A DNA stretch of 64,000 bases from an uncultured Lachnospiraceae bacterium (GTDB taxonomy: Bacteria; Bacillota; Clostridia; Lachnospirales; Lachnospiraceae), in the NCBI GenBank assembly GCA_910577955.1, contig CAJTNC010000005.1, positions 1 through 64,000 on the forward strand. The letters run 5' to 3'. The notes beneath the pieces were generated by a model that was not told the origin of the DNA, did no database searches, and saw only the letters and a program-made list of their open reading frames with translations. The position numbers and the translations under genes are program-made. This document shows positions 1-7,837 of the stretch, piece after piece (position 1 is the stretch's first letter; each line of letters starts with the position of its first letter).

Positions 1-130
1 GAGACCGTCGGCACTTAGGCACCGTATTTTGGTGCCTTATGTGTCCGCTACGGTCAAGCCGCAGCGAAAGCATGCCTGCGTTGTGACATAAATTATGCAC
101 AATCAATAAAAAACTTACGTTTCACAATGA
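1..130 (-). repeat. Palindromic element, copy A (cut by window edge)
   Basis: This is one half of the repeat family also seen at 50193-50400, 50411-50634 and 63113-63334. Shared blocks are the GAGACCGTCGGCACTTA segment at 1-17, the CCGCTACGGTC...GCCGCAGCGAAAGC segment at about 46-70, GCCTGCGTTG at 74-83 and the terminal TTTCACAATGA at 120-130. The apex is a hairpin of AGGCACC (17-23) and GGTGCCT (31-37), different in sequence from the apex of the other copies. The terminal block ends about 5 bases from the xseB stop codon. The left half lies outside the window, so no flanking duplication can be checked. Confidence 0.75.
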
Positions 131-134
131 TCTG

Positions 135-350
135 TCAGAATTCTTCCAGTTCACCGTTCTCATTCAGCTTCAGCACATTTTTCTCCACCCTGTCGATGAT
201 TTCGTTGCACTGTTTTAACAGTTTCATCCCCTGCTCATAAACCTGAAAGGATTCCTCCAACGGGATATCCGGCGATTCCAGCTCTTCGAGCATCCCGTCC
301 AGCTTCTCAAAAGCCTCCTCCAGCGTCAGTTCCCTGTTCTTCTCTTCCAT
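135..350 (-). CDS. xseB: Exodeoxyribonuclease VII small subunit
   Basis: The 71-residue product is the accessory subunit of exonuclease VII, which with XseA degrades single-stranded DNA to oligonucleotides in the cytoplasm. The sequence has the family pattern LTLEEAFEKLDGMLEELES followed by a second helix with LEESFQVYEQGMKLLKQCNE, an all-helical hairpin, and the length is typical. The ATG lies one base after the xseA stop codon, so the two are translationally coupled. It is the last gene of the asp23-nusB-xseA-xseB run, and its stop codon nearly touches repeat copy A. Confidence 0.95.
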   Translation of the reverse strand: MEEKNRELTLEEAFEKLDGMLEELESPDIPLEESFQVYEQGMKLLKQCNEIIDRVEKNVLKLNENGELEEF

Positions 351-351
351 C

Positions 352-1560
352 TCAATCGATCTCCGCTTTCTTCTTCCTCACCGTCTCGGCCTCCACACAG
401 CCGTCCGCCACATAAATCTTCAGTCTGTCGCCCGCACTCACCTGATCCACGGAAAGCAACGTCCTTCCCTCCGCCGTGCTGACATATGAGTAGCCCTGTC
501 TCAGTTTTTCCAGAGGGGAAAGCCCTCTCATCCGCTCAATATAAATAAATAACATCTGTTTTTTTTCTGTAATATTCCGGTCCATCGCCGCCTGCAGCAA
601 TTCTTCCAGCCTCATCGCGAAATTTCGCTTCTCCCTGATCTGTGAGAGAGGACTCACATAATTCAGCCTTGTCTTTCTGTTGTCAAGTTTAAGCGCCGCC
701 TCCCGCAGTTTCCGCTCCATATTCCGGACAAACATTCCCCGTGCCGCCCGTATCCGCTCCGTCAGTTCCCTGATATCACAGACCGCCAGTTCCGCTGCCG
801 CAGACGGCGTAGGCGCCCGCAGGTCCGCCACATAATCGGTTATCGTAAAGTCCGTTTCATGTCCTACGGCGGAAATAACCGGTACGGAACAGTCAAATAC
901 CGCACGCGCCACCGATTCTTCATTAAAAGCCCACAGGTCCTCGATGGAACCTCCGCCGCGCCCCACGATCATGACGTCCACGCCCGCCTCCTCCAGCCCA
1001 CGAATACCGTTTATAATGCTGGGGGCCGCCGCTTCTCCCTGCACGATGGCAGGATATAAGATGATCTGCACATAAGGGTTTCTCCTGCGGGCTATGTTGA
1101 TGATATCCCGCACTGCCGCTCCGGTCTCCGCTGTCACTACCCCTAACGTCCGGATATACTGCGGAATTTTCCGCTTATACTCAGGGGCAAACATGCCTTC
1201 CTCTTCCAGCTGACGCTTTAATTCCTCAAACCGGACATAGAGATCCCCGACACCCTGTTTTGTGATCTCTCTCGCATAAAGCTGATACTTTCCGTCCCGT
1301 TCATAGACGTCTACCCTGCCGTTCACTACAACCTGCATTCCTTCTGTCAGTCGAAATGCAAGACCGGAACGGCTGCCGGCAAACATAACACAGGCAATCG
1401 TTCCGGAACGGTCTTTCAACGTAAAATAGAGATGACCAGAAGTATGATATTTACAGTTGCTGATCTCCCCTTTTACGGAGATGGACTGAAGCATATAGTC
1501 CTGAGTAAACATATTTTTAATATAAGAATTTACCTGTGCGACGGTATAAACATTCTGCAT
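352..1560 (-). CDS. xseA: Exodeoxyribonuclease VII large subunit
   Basis: This is the 402-residue catalytic subunit of exonuclease VII, which acts on single-stranded DNA in repair and recombination. The N-terminal ~100 residues form the OB-fold nucleic-acid binding domain (YTVAQVNSYIKNMF...VKGEISN). The central nuclease domain carries RGGGSIEDLWAFNEE near residue 205 and GHETDFTI near 232, both hallmarks of the family. The C-terminal third is helical and ends with the typical LRQGYSYV segment. The start is an ATG with the upstream ribosome site GCAGGAGAAAG, 21 bases after the nusB stop. Confidence 0.97.
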   Translation of the reverse strand: MQNVYTVAQVNSYIKNMFTQDYMLQSISVKGEISNCKYHTSGHLYFTLKDRSGTIACVMFAGSRSGLAFRLTEGMQVVVNGRVDVYERDGKYQLYAREITKQGVGDLYVRFEELKRQLEEEGMFAPEYKRKIPQYIRTLGVVTAETGAAVRDIINIARRRNPYVQIILYPAIVQGEAAAPSIINGIRGLEEAGVDVMIVGRGGGSIEDLWAFNEESVARAVFDCSVPVISAVGHETDFTITDYVADLRAPTPSAAAELAVCDIRELTERIRAARGMFVRNMERKLREAALKLDNRKTRLNYVSPLSQIREKRNFAMRLEELLQAAMDRNITEKKQMLFIYIERMRGLSPLEKLRQGYSYVSTAEGRTLLSVDQVSAGDRLKIYVADGCVEAETVRKKKAEID

Positions 1561-1581
1561 GATCTTTCTCCTGCATACTTT

Positions 1582-1992
1582 TCAGACAGTAAATTTAGCC
1601 AAGACACCGTTCACAAAAGCTGCCGAACCCTCCTGTCCATAGTTTTTGGCCAGCTCCACCGCCTCGTTGATCGCCACGCCGGTGGGGATCCGCTCATCAA
1701 AGCATATCTCATAGACGGCAAGACGTATGATGGCAAGTTCCACCTTTCCCATGCGCCTGCTGCTCCATCCTGTCGCTTTGTCATCTATCATCCCATCGAT
1801 CTCCGGAAGTTTTTCCAAAACAGCATCGTACTTTTGCGCGATCTCCTGCTTGTCCTTTTCTATTCCGTCCTCCGGAAAGTCCTCCGTATCTTCCAGAAAG
1901 AGTTCTTTCTGTTCTTCCAACTCTGCCGCTTTATAAAATTCCACCCTAAACAACAGTTTAAAAATGCGTTCCCTTATCTCCCGTCTGTTCAT
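1582..1992 (-). CDS. nusB: Transcription antitermination factor NusB
   Basis: The 136-residue protein matches NusB, which binds boxA RNA with NusE (ribosomal S10) during antitermination of rRNA operons. Family features are the start MNRREIRERIFKLLFRVEF and the C-terminal VAINEAVELAKNYGQEGSAAFVNGVL motif. Asp23-nusB-xse is a common gene order in Clostridia, and the intergenic gaps here are 20-60 bases, so one transcript from the promoter at 2498-2525 is likely. Confidence 0.96.
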   Translation of the reverse strand: MNRREIRERIFKLLFRVEFYKAAELEEQKELFLEDTEDFPEDGIEKDKQEIAQKYDAVLEKLPEIDGMIDDKATGWSSRRMGKVELAIIRLAVYEICFDERIPTGVAINEAVELAKNYGQEGSAAFVNGVLAKFTV

Positions 1993-2051
1993 AATACTCC
2001 CCGGTTTTTCCTGTCGTACAGCCTGCCGAAATCATGCCGATGCCGTCACTG

Positions 2052-2441
2052 TTATTTTGATGTCTTTACCATATCAACGCCGGCGATCCGGATGTTCACA
2101 TCCGTCACCTCAAGCCCCGTCATGCTCTCGATCGCCCCCTGAACTTTAGTCTGAACCTTCTGGCCTGTGGCGGGAATATTGTAGCCGTACTCGATGTTCA
2201 CAGAGATATCGACCTTCACTTTTTTGTTGAAAACTTCTACTTTCACGCCTCTGGCAATGTTTTTATATCCCATCTTATTCATCAGTTCGTGCGTGATATT
2301 GCCGACCATGGAAGAAACCCCATCCACTTCCGTCGCCGCAAGGGCTGCGATCATCGCCACCACGTCATCGGCAATTTTCACGGATCCCATGCTGTCGTCT
2401 TCCCGCAGTTCCAGACTCTGTCTCTCTAACTCTTTGCTCAT
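2052..2441 (-). CDS. Asp23/Gls24 family envelope stress protein
   Basis: The 129-residue protein belongs to the Asp23/Gls24 (DUF322) family. Recognisable segments are GSVKIADDVVAMIAALAATEVDGVSSM and VKVDISVNIEYGYNIPATGQKVQ, ending with VTDVNIRIAGVDM. Family members in Firmicutes associate with the membrane and are linked to envelope homeostasis and alkaline stress. Versions placed directly upstream of nusB correspond to B. subtilis YqhY, which is tied to fatty-acid synthesis control; equivalence here rests on position and is an inference. It is the first gene after the promoter at 2498-2525. Confidence 0.93.
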   Translation of the reverse strand: MSKELERQSLELREDDSMGSVKIADDVVAMIAALAATEVDGVSSMVGNITHELMNKMGYKNIARGVKVEVFNKKVKVDISVNIEYGYNIPATGQKVQTKVQGAIESMTGLEVTDVNIRIAGVDMVKTSK

Positions 2442-2497
2442 TTCATCTTCTCCTGTTTCCTTATTTACTCGTTACTGCTTTTTCGTTTCTCTTTGTT

Positions 2498-2525
2498 AGT
2501 ATAGCAAAAAACTCTACATTTGCAA
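2498..2525 (-). promoter_or_regulatory. Sigma-A type promoter for asp23-nusB-xseAB
   Basis: On the minus strand TTGCAA (2520-2525) is followed after 16 bases by TATACT (2498-2503). This places the transcription start near 2491, about 50 bases before the asp23-like ATG at 2441. It is a close match to the vegetative consensus and lies in the only gap of this gene run. Confidence 0.7.
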
Positions 2526-2543
2526 AGCACATCTTCATGAAAA

Positions 2544-3965
2544 TCACTCCCAGAAACTGATGGTACACAGATCTTCATTGCCCGAATAGGCTATTTTATA
2601 CTCCCCGCCCTCCTGATAGACACCGAAATAATCAAAAATCGTCTGTTCTCCTATCAGATTGTCAAAGATTTCCTGATAAGCCTGCCTGTCCGAAGCTTTT
2701 ATGCACACCGCACTCTCCCCCCGTCCTTTTGCCTCCTCAAAGATCTCCTCTATCTGTCCTTCGTCATAGCCGTACAGATAGCGGCCCTCCCTGACAAAAT
2801 AATTGTCCTGTATCGCATCGCACAGGGGCAGCGAAAACGTTTGATCCATGCTGTGATTTTTACTGATCTCCGCCGTCGTCACACCTAAATAGCTGTAGTC
2901 GATATCCGGTACGCCCCCCTTTTCATCTCCTCCTCCCGCATAGTAAGAGGGATCGCCCCATGTGACGTCCATATGATAATATTCCCCGTACATCTCCACG
3001 ATATTCCACGCATGGGGGCTTCCCGCAGCGGTGCCGTTCACAATGATGCAGGGGATTCCGCAGTTGTTTAACAGATACTGCGCCGCTTTGGCGTACCCGT
3101 TGCAGACTGATTTTTTGTCCAAAAACACGGAACAGATATTCTGGTTGTCCAGCGAGTCCATGCTGTACTCCGTGGACAGGATCAGATATTCATAAACGGC
3201 TTTCACCGTCTCATAACAGCCGTACTCCGCAAACTGCGTCATCTTTTCATCCACGATCCTGTCGATGACAGCCTGTCTTCTCTCCACTTCCGCCGCATCA
3301 TACAGATAACGCCCCGAAAAGATAATATACTTTATCTCACCCTGCTGCATGAAGCGCGTGTAAATATAACCGTTCAGATAAAAAAACTCCGGGTGGTCGT
3401 TGATCACTGCCTGATAGACCACAGGCAGCAGAGATACATCGGTGGTAGACAGAAGTATCTCCTCCTCCATCAGCGCCAAAGTCTGATATATCTCCACATA
3501 GAGTACCTTTTCCGCAGAATCGAGCTGTCCGAAATAATAGTTGCCGTGCTGGGATTCCTGCAGTCCGACGATCCCTGCCTCTGACAAACCGATCTGCTCC
3601 CGCTTCTCATCCATGTCGCTCTTGGAAAAGCTGCTCTCTTTTTCCTCGATCTGCTTTTCCTCCGCATAAAAATAGTCCTGATGTTCCGCCTCCTGCATCT
3701 GTACTTCCTGCAGTCTTTTTCCTGCCTTCGCACTTGTGCTCTCTTGTTCCGGCGCCTTCTCATCTTCGGTTTCTTTTTGGGCGATCTCCCCGATGATCTC
3801 CTCAGTATCCGGTGCGGGGGACGTTCTGAAAAAATCGGATACGCCGCATCCCCACAGACACAAACTGCAGGCCAAAGCAAGCGCTGTCATGAGCGCCTGC
3901 CTGCCTGCATGCCTGTTTTTCCGTCTGATTTCCTGTTCTGTGCCCCGGTTAATATGAAAACACAT
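2544..3965 (-). CDS. Transglutaminase-like lipoprotein
   Basis: This is a secreted or membrane-anchored protein of 473 residues with a C-terminal transglutaminase-like cysteine protease fold. The start at 3965 is chosen because an earlier in-frame start would lie inside prfC; it lies 22 bases after the prfC stop. The N-terminus has a hydrophobic stretch ending in a lipobox-like LWGC near residue 40. A long Glu/Lys/Gln-rich linker follows. The catalytic triad is visible as Cys in KSVCNGYA (about residue 287), His in SPHAWN (about 317) and Asp in HMDVTWGDP (about 330). Substrate is unknown; relatives act on cell-surface proteins or peptides. It likely shares the prfC transcript. Confidence 0.85.
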   Translation of the reverse strand: MCFHINRGTEQEIRRKNRHAGRQALMTALALACSLCLWGCGVSDFFRTSPAPDTEEIIGEIAQKETEDEKAPEQESTSAKAGKRLQEVQMQEAEHQDYFYAEEKQIEEKESSFSKSDMDEKREQIGLSEAGIVGLQESQHGNYYFGQLDSAEKVLYVEIYQTLALMEEEILLSTTDVSLLPVVYQAVINDHPEFFYLNGYIYTRFMQQGEIKYIIFSGRYLYDAAEVERRQAVIDRIVDEKMTQFAEYGCYETVKAVYEYLILSTEYSMDSLDNQNICSVFLDKKSVCNGYAKAAQYLLNNCGIPCIIVNGTAAGSPHAWNIVEMYGEYYHMDVTWGDPSYYAGGGDEKGGVPDIDYSYLGVTTAEISKNHSMDQTFSLPLCDAIQDNYFVREGRYLYGYDEGQIEEIFEEAKGRGESAVCIKASDRQAYQEIFDNLIGEQTIFDYFGVYQEGGEYKIAYSGNEDLCTISFWE

Positions 3966-3987
3966 GTTATTTATACGTCTAACCTTT

Positions 3988-5583
3988 CTAATTCTTTCCA
4001 AACTCAGAAAGCCGCAGCTCCTTATTCCGCTCACAGGTCATACGGATACTCCACTCGTTCACAAACAGAAGCAGCGGATTTCCTTTCAGATCCTGTATCT
4101 TCTTCATATCCGACGTACCCTGCAGTCTCTGAACATCGATCTCTTCCTTATTCTCGATCCAGCGGATATACTCATAGGGAAGCTGCTCCAGACCGATATC
4201 CACGCGGTACTCATTTTCCAGTCTGTATTTTAATACCTCAAACTGCAAAACGCCGACTACGCCTACGATGATCTCCTCCATACCGCCGGATAATTCCTGA
4301 AAGACCTGAATCGCACCTTCCTGAGCGATCTGGCTGATGCCTTTGATGAACTGTTTTCTTTTCATCGTATCTATCTGGCGCACTCTCGCAAAATGCTCCG
4401 GCGCAAACGTAGGAATCCCTTCATAACAAAAATTTTCCTTCGGCATGCACAGCGTGTCCCCGATGGAAAACATTCCCGGATCAAACACGCCGATAATATC
4501 CCCCGCGTAAGCTTCCGTCAGGATCTTCCGCTCGTCCGCCATGATCTGCTGGGGTTGGGAAAGCCGCATCACTCTGCCGCTCTGCACATGCCGCACCTCC
4601 TTGGCAGCGTCATACTTTCCGGAGCATATCCTCATAAAAGCAATTCGGTCGCGATGGGCCCTATTCATATTTGCCTGTATCTTAAAGACAAAGGCCGTAA
4701 AGTCGTGTTCCACCGGATCGATCAACCCGCAGTCCGCCTTTCTGGGCAGAGGCGTGGTCGCCATCTCTAAAAAATGCCGCAAAAATATCTCCACGCCAAA
4801 GTTTGTCAGGGCGGAACCGAAAAACACTGGGGTCAGATCACCCCTTCTGACGCTCTCCAAATCAAATTCCGCTCCGGCGCCGTCTAAAAGCTCCAGTTCC
4901 CCGAACAGCTTATCCGCCGCCTCCTGTCCGATATGCGCCACAAGTTCCTCCCTGTCTTCCAAAGAAAGTTCCAAAGAGACGCCTTCTTTTGTTCCTTTTT
5001 CGGTGTCCGAGTAGGTGATCACCTTTTCCCCTTCTCTGTCATAGACTCCTTTAAAGCCCTTCCCCGAACCGATAGGCCAGTTGATCGGACATGTGGCTAT
5101 ACCCAGCTCCTTTTCCACTTCATCCAACAGATCAAAGGTGTCGTTGGCATCCCTGTCCATTTTGTTGATAAAAGTAAAGATTGGAATATGCCGCATGGCG
5201 CAGACTTTAAACAGTTTCCTCGTCTGCGCCTCCACGCCCTTTGATGCGTCGATCACCATCACGGCGGAATCTGCCGCCATCAGCGTTCGGTAGGTATCCT
5301 CCGAGAAATCCTGATGCCCCGGCGTATCCAAAATATTGATGCAGAATCCGTCGTACTCAAACTGGAGCACCGAGGAGGTGACGGAGATACCCCTCTCCTT
5401 CTCGATCTCCATCCAGTCCGACACCGCATGTCTCGCCGTAGCTTTTCCCTTCACGCTGCCCGCCAGATTGATGGCGCCGCCATACAGCAAAAACTTTTCC
5501 GTCAAGGTAGTCTTTCCTGCGTCAGGGTGGGATATGATGGCAAATGTTCTTCTTCGATTGATTTCCTTTGTATGATCCGTCAC
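3988..5583 (-). CDS. prfC: Peptide chain release factor 3
   Basis: This 531-residue translational GTPase matches RF3, which recycles RF1 and RF2 from the ribosome after peptide release. The G1 motif HPDAGKTTL is at residues 19-27, and DTPGHQDFSEDTYRTL is the switch II region. The C-terminal half carries the RF3-specific MKRKQFIKGISQIAQEGAIQVF segment. The start codon is GTG, supported by a GGAGGAGC site seven to eight bases upstream. A promoter and a strong leader hairpin lie just upstream, so it appears to be separately transcribed from spoIIIA. Confidence 0.97.
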   Translation of the reverse strand: MTDHTKEINRRRTFAIISHPDAGKTTLTEKFLLYGGAINLAGSVKGKATARHAVSDWMEIEKERGISVTSSVLQFEYDGFCINILDTPGHQDFSEDTYRTLMAADSAVMVIDASKGVEAQTRKLFKVCAMRHIPIFTFINKMDRDANDTFDLLDEVEKELGIATCPINWPIGSGKGFKGVYDREGEKVITYSDTEKGTKEGVSLELSLEDREELVAHIGQEAADKLFGELELLDGAGAEFDLESVRRGDLTPVFFGSALTNFGVEIFLRHFLEMATTPLPRKADCGLIDPVEHDFTAFVFKIQANMNRAHRDRIAFMRICSGKYDAAKEVRHVQSGRVMRLSQPQQIMADERKILTEAYAGDIIGVFDPGMFSIGDTLCMPKENFCYEGIPTFAPEHFARVRQIDTMKRKQFIKGISQIAQEGAIQVFQELSGGMEEIIVGVVGVLQFEVLKYRLENEYRVDIGLEQLPYEYIRWIENKEEIDVQRLQGTSDMKKIQDLKGNPLLLFVNEWSIRMTCERNKELRLSEFGKN

Positions 5584-5608
5584 TTATTGCTCCTCCAGTG
5601 TGTAATAT

Positions 5609-5653
5609 AGCTTATAAGAAGTTTGCCTGTGTCAGGAACAAACTTCTTAAGCT
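5609..5653 (-). promoter_or_regulatory. Leader hairpin of prfC
   Basis: An inverted repeat of TAAGAAGTTTG (5615-5625) and CAAACTTCTTA (5639-5649) is extended outward by AGCTTA/AGCT with a two-base bulge and inward by CCTG/CAGG. In the prfC transcript it would sit at the extreme 5' end, about 25 bases before the start codon. There is no U-run after it in either direction, so a simple terminator is unlikely. A 5' mRNA stabiliser or attenuation element is inferred. Confidence 0.55.
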
Positions 5654-5665
5654 GTGCAATCACAT

Positions 5666-5693
5666 ATTATAACATATTTTCCTTTTAATTCAA
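5666..5693 (-). promoter_or_regulatory. Sigma-A type promoter for prfC
   Basis: Minus-strand TTGAAT (5688-5693) and TATAAT (5666-5671) are separated by 16 bases. The -35 box is formed by the last codons and stop of spoIIIAH. The predicted start is near 5658, just before the leader hairpin. Confidence 0.72.
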
Positions 5694-6476
5694 GGTCGTA
5701 CTGATCACAATATTTTCGATGGGCGTCCCTGTCTTTCTCATCACAATATCCTCGATCTGGGCACGTTGGCTGTCGGAGAGATCCGCACTGTACACGACCA
5801 CGTCCACCGTATCCCCTGTGATGCTGACCACCGCGTCCTCGAACCCTCTTGCATCCAACAGTATTTCCGCAGACATCTCCTTCTCAGCAGTCTCAGTCAG
5901 CCCTATGATGCTGTTTAACGCGATCTGTTTCTGGTCATCCGCAATATTTGTACTGTTGATGATCTCCATCAAGGCTGCCTTATTCTCCGCTCTGGTCTGT
6001 TCTTTCATGAGCTTCGCCCCCTGCAGGGTATTGATGCTGATCGTAGAGGTAAACACCGCCTCGCCCGGAACTTCGCCCTCCTGCACGTCGGAGCTCTCTG
6101 CCAGAATGCTCTCTATTGAGGAAAGCTCATCCTCATAGCCGTCGTCCGTATCTGCGAGTTCGCTGTCCAAACTTTCGATGTCCGTCAGCATATCCTCATC
6201 GGAAATATCAAACATCGCCATTCCGTCGTCCGTAGCGCTCATATCGTCGTTTAACCCCATCTGCGCCAGTTCTTCCGCCGTATATGTATCCTCCACCGTA
6301 TATTCTATCATAGTGGCCGCCTCGGAGGCGGTGTTTTCCGTCTGTTCCTCGGCTGCGCCCTCTGAAATGGTGATCTGATCCGACACATCACCGGAAAAAT
6401 GCAGATAACCTGCCACTGCGATCATCAGAGCCAAAGCCGTTATCATAAGCTGGTTCTTTTTCAATATTTTTTTCAA
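5685..6476 (-). CDS. spoIIIAH: Stage III sporulation protein AH
   Basis: This 263-residue protein is the mother-cell membrane component that forms the intermembrane channel ring with forespore SpoIIQ. It has a basic start, one membrane segment at about residues 10-27, an acidic linker rich in Glu, Asp and Ser (about 30-130), and a C-terminal YscJ/FliF-like ring-building domain (STISINTLQGAKLMKEQTRAENKAAL onward). The start codon is TTG, preceded by AAAGGGGAG at suitable spacing; no better ATG is near. It is the last gene of the spoIIIA operon, 13 bases after spoIIIAG. Confidence 0.93.
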   Translation of the reverse strand: MKKILKKNQLMITALALMIAVAGYLHFSGDVSDQITISEGAAEEQTENTASEAATMIEYTVEDTYTAEELAQMGLNDDMSATDDGMAMFDISDEDMLTDIESLDSELADTDDGYEDELSSIESILAESSDVQEGEVPGEAVFTSTISINTLQGAKLMKEQTRAENKAALMEIINSTNIADDQKQIALNSIIGLTETAEKEMSAEILLDARGFEDAVVSITGDTVDVVVYSADLSDSQRAQIEDIVMRKTGTPIENIVISTTLN

Positions 6477-6489
6477 ACCTGTCTCCCCT

Positions 6490-7176
6490 TTAAGATTTCA
6501 TTCTGATTACTTTTATTCTATGCTCGTTCAATTCAAATAATACGCCAACCGCCCCAATTATATTTTCTTTTACTTTTGCATTTCCCGCCCCCTCGGCCGT
6601 CACAACCACGCCGGTAACCTCCGGCAATTTTCTCTGTACAACATAAGGCTTCTCGTTCCCTTCGGCGTCCCGGCTGTAAATCACCTCCTCCCTCTGTCCG
6701 TTTTCCGTGTTCTTTCTCCTTCCGCCCGCCTTGTCCGTCTCCTCCAAATCGCTTGCCGTCATCTCCCGATCCCGCTCCAGAATCTCCGTCCCTGTATCCG
6801 CCACACTGATCATTACCCGTACCTTCCCTACTCCCTCCATATTGGAAAGAATCTCCTCCACTCGTTTTTCCAGCCCCTTCACATATACATCTATTTCATA
6901 ACATTCGTTATTATCTAAATTTCCCTCCTCGACGGCCGTATCCTTCGTATTCCATACCTCTTTTTTCTCTGTCTCTTCTCTGGTCTCTGTAATATTACCT
7001 CCTTCCTGCCTGCTTTCTCTCTGCCCCGCGTCCGTGCCGCCTGCCCCCTGTTTTTCCTTTCCTGTCGGCAGAGATAGTATCAGCAGAAGTAAGCCGGCCA
7101 GCAGAATTACAATATAATCTTCCTTTTTCATTTGTTGAAGTTTTTGTTTCCATTTTGCCATGCCTTTATCGGTCAA
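6490..7176 (-). CDS. spoIIIAG: Stage III sporulation protein AG
   Basis: The 228-residue protein matches SpoIIIAG, which forms a large ring in the intermembrane space of the engulfed forespore. A single membrane segment (IVILLAGLLLLILSLP) lies at about residues 22-38. A charged linker follows, and the C-terminal ring domain contains RVEEILSNMEGVGKVRVMISV and VVVTAEGAGNAKVKENIIGAV. The start is taken as TTG at 7176, overlapping spoIIIAF by 11 bases, because an excellent GGAGGTGAT site precedes it by nine bases. The ATG at 7161 has no properly spaced site. Confidence 0.92.
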   Translation of the reverse strand: MTDKGMAKWKQKLQQMKKEDYIVILLAGLLLLILSLPTGKEKQGAGGTDAGQRESRQEGGNITETREETEKKEVWNTKDTAVEEGNLDNNECYEIDVYVKGLEKRVEEILSNMEGVGKVRVMISVADTGTEILERDREMTASDLEETDKAGGRRKNTENGQREEVIYSRDAEGNEKPYVVQRKLPEVTGVVVTAEGAGNAKVKENIIGAVGVLFELNEHRIKVIRMKS

Positions 7177-7822
7177 CTAATATCACCTCCAGCTTCTCCT
7201 CTTCCATCCCTAAAACAAGTGCAAACTGCCGCCTGAAACTTTTCAGCTCTTCCTCGGACTTTTCGGGATCCTTCTCGCTCATCTCCTCTTCCGTTTCCTT
7301 ACTGTCTCCCCTGTCTATGCTGATCTCCCCGATCTCCACCGGTTCAATTCCGTCAGTTTCCGCAGAATTATCCTCATAGTCCTTCTCATTTTTCCGAACA
7401 TCTATTAAAAACACCTGTAATTTATCCTTTTCATTTTTTATCTTCTGTATCTTATATCCATACTCCATAGCAAAATTATTATAACTTGATTTAATTTCTT
7501 CTGTAGTATGTTTTTCTATCAGCTTTTCCATTTCTTCCCCTGCAAGAAAATTTCCGGAAATCCCCTCCATCCCAAGCTGCTTTGATAGCGCCTCCTCCAT
7601 GTTTCTCTGCATGCCTGCTACCGCACTGCCTGCCGCCTCCATCTCCCCTTTTCGAAAGCCTGCGGACTGCAAAAAGTTTAAAATCGCACCTACGATCCCT
7701 GCCAAAATCAAAAGTTCCAATATCATACGACAGATTTTTTCATATTTTTTTCCACTCTGGAAATATAACAATGTCTGCCCACAGATCAAAAACAGGCAAA
7801 GCTCCTTTATCTGTTCCAACAT
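7166..7822 (-). CDS. spoIIIAF: Stage III sporulation protein AF
   Basis: This 218-residue protein corresponds to SpoIIIAF by position and pattern: two N-terminal membrane segments (LCLFLICGQTLLYF and ILELLILAGIVGAILNFL) followed by an extracytoplasmic helical and ring-type domain ending IRRQFALVLGMEEEKLEVILVDR-like sequence. It acts in the mother-cell membrane complex. ATG start with GGGAGAG upstream; the spoIIIAE stop lies 15 bases before it. Confidence 0.88.
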   Translation of the reverse strand: MLEQIKELCLFLICGQTLLYFQSGKKYEKICRMILELLILAGIVGAILNFLQSAGFRKGEMEAAGSAVAGMQRNMEEALSKQLGMEGISGNFLAGEEMEKLIEKHTTEEIKSSYNNFAMEYGYKIQKIKNEKDKLQVFLIDVRKNEKDYEDNSAETDGIEPVEIGEISIDRGDSKETEEEMSEKDPEKSEEELKSFRRQFALVLGMEEEKLEVILVDR

Positions 7823-7837
7823 AAAACATCTCTCCCG

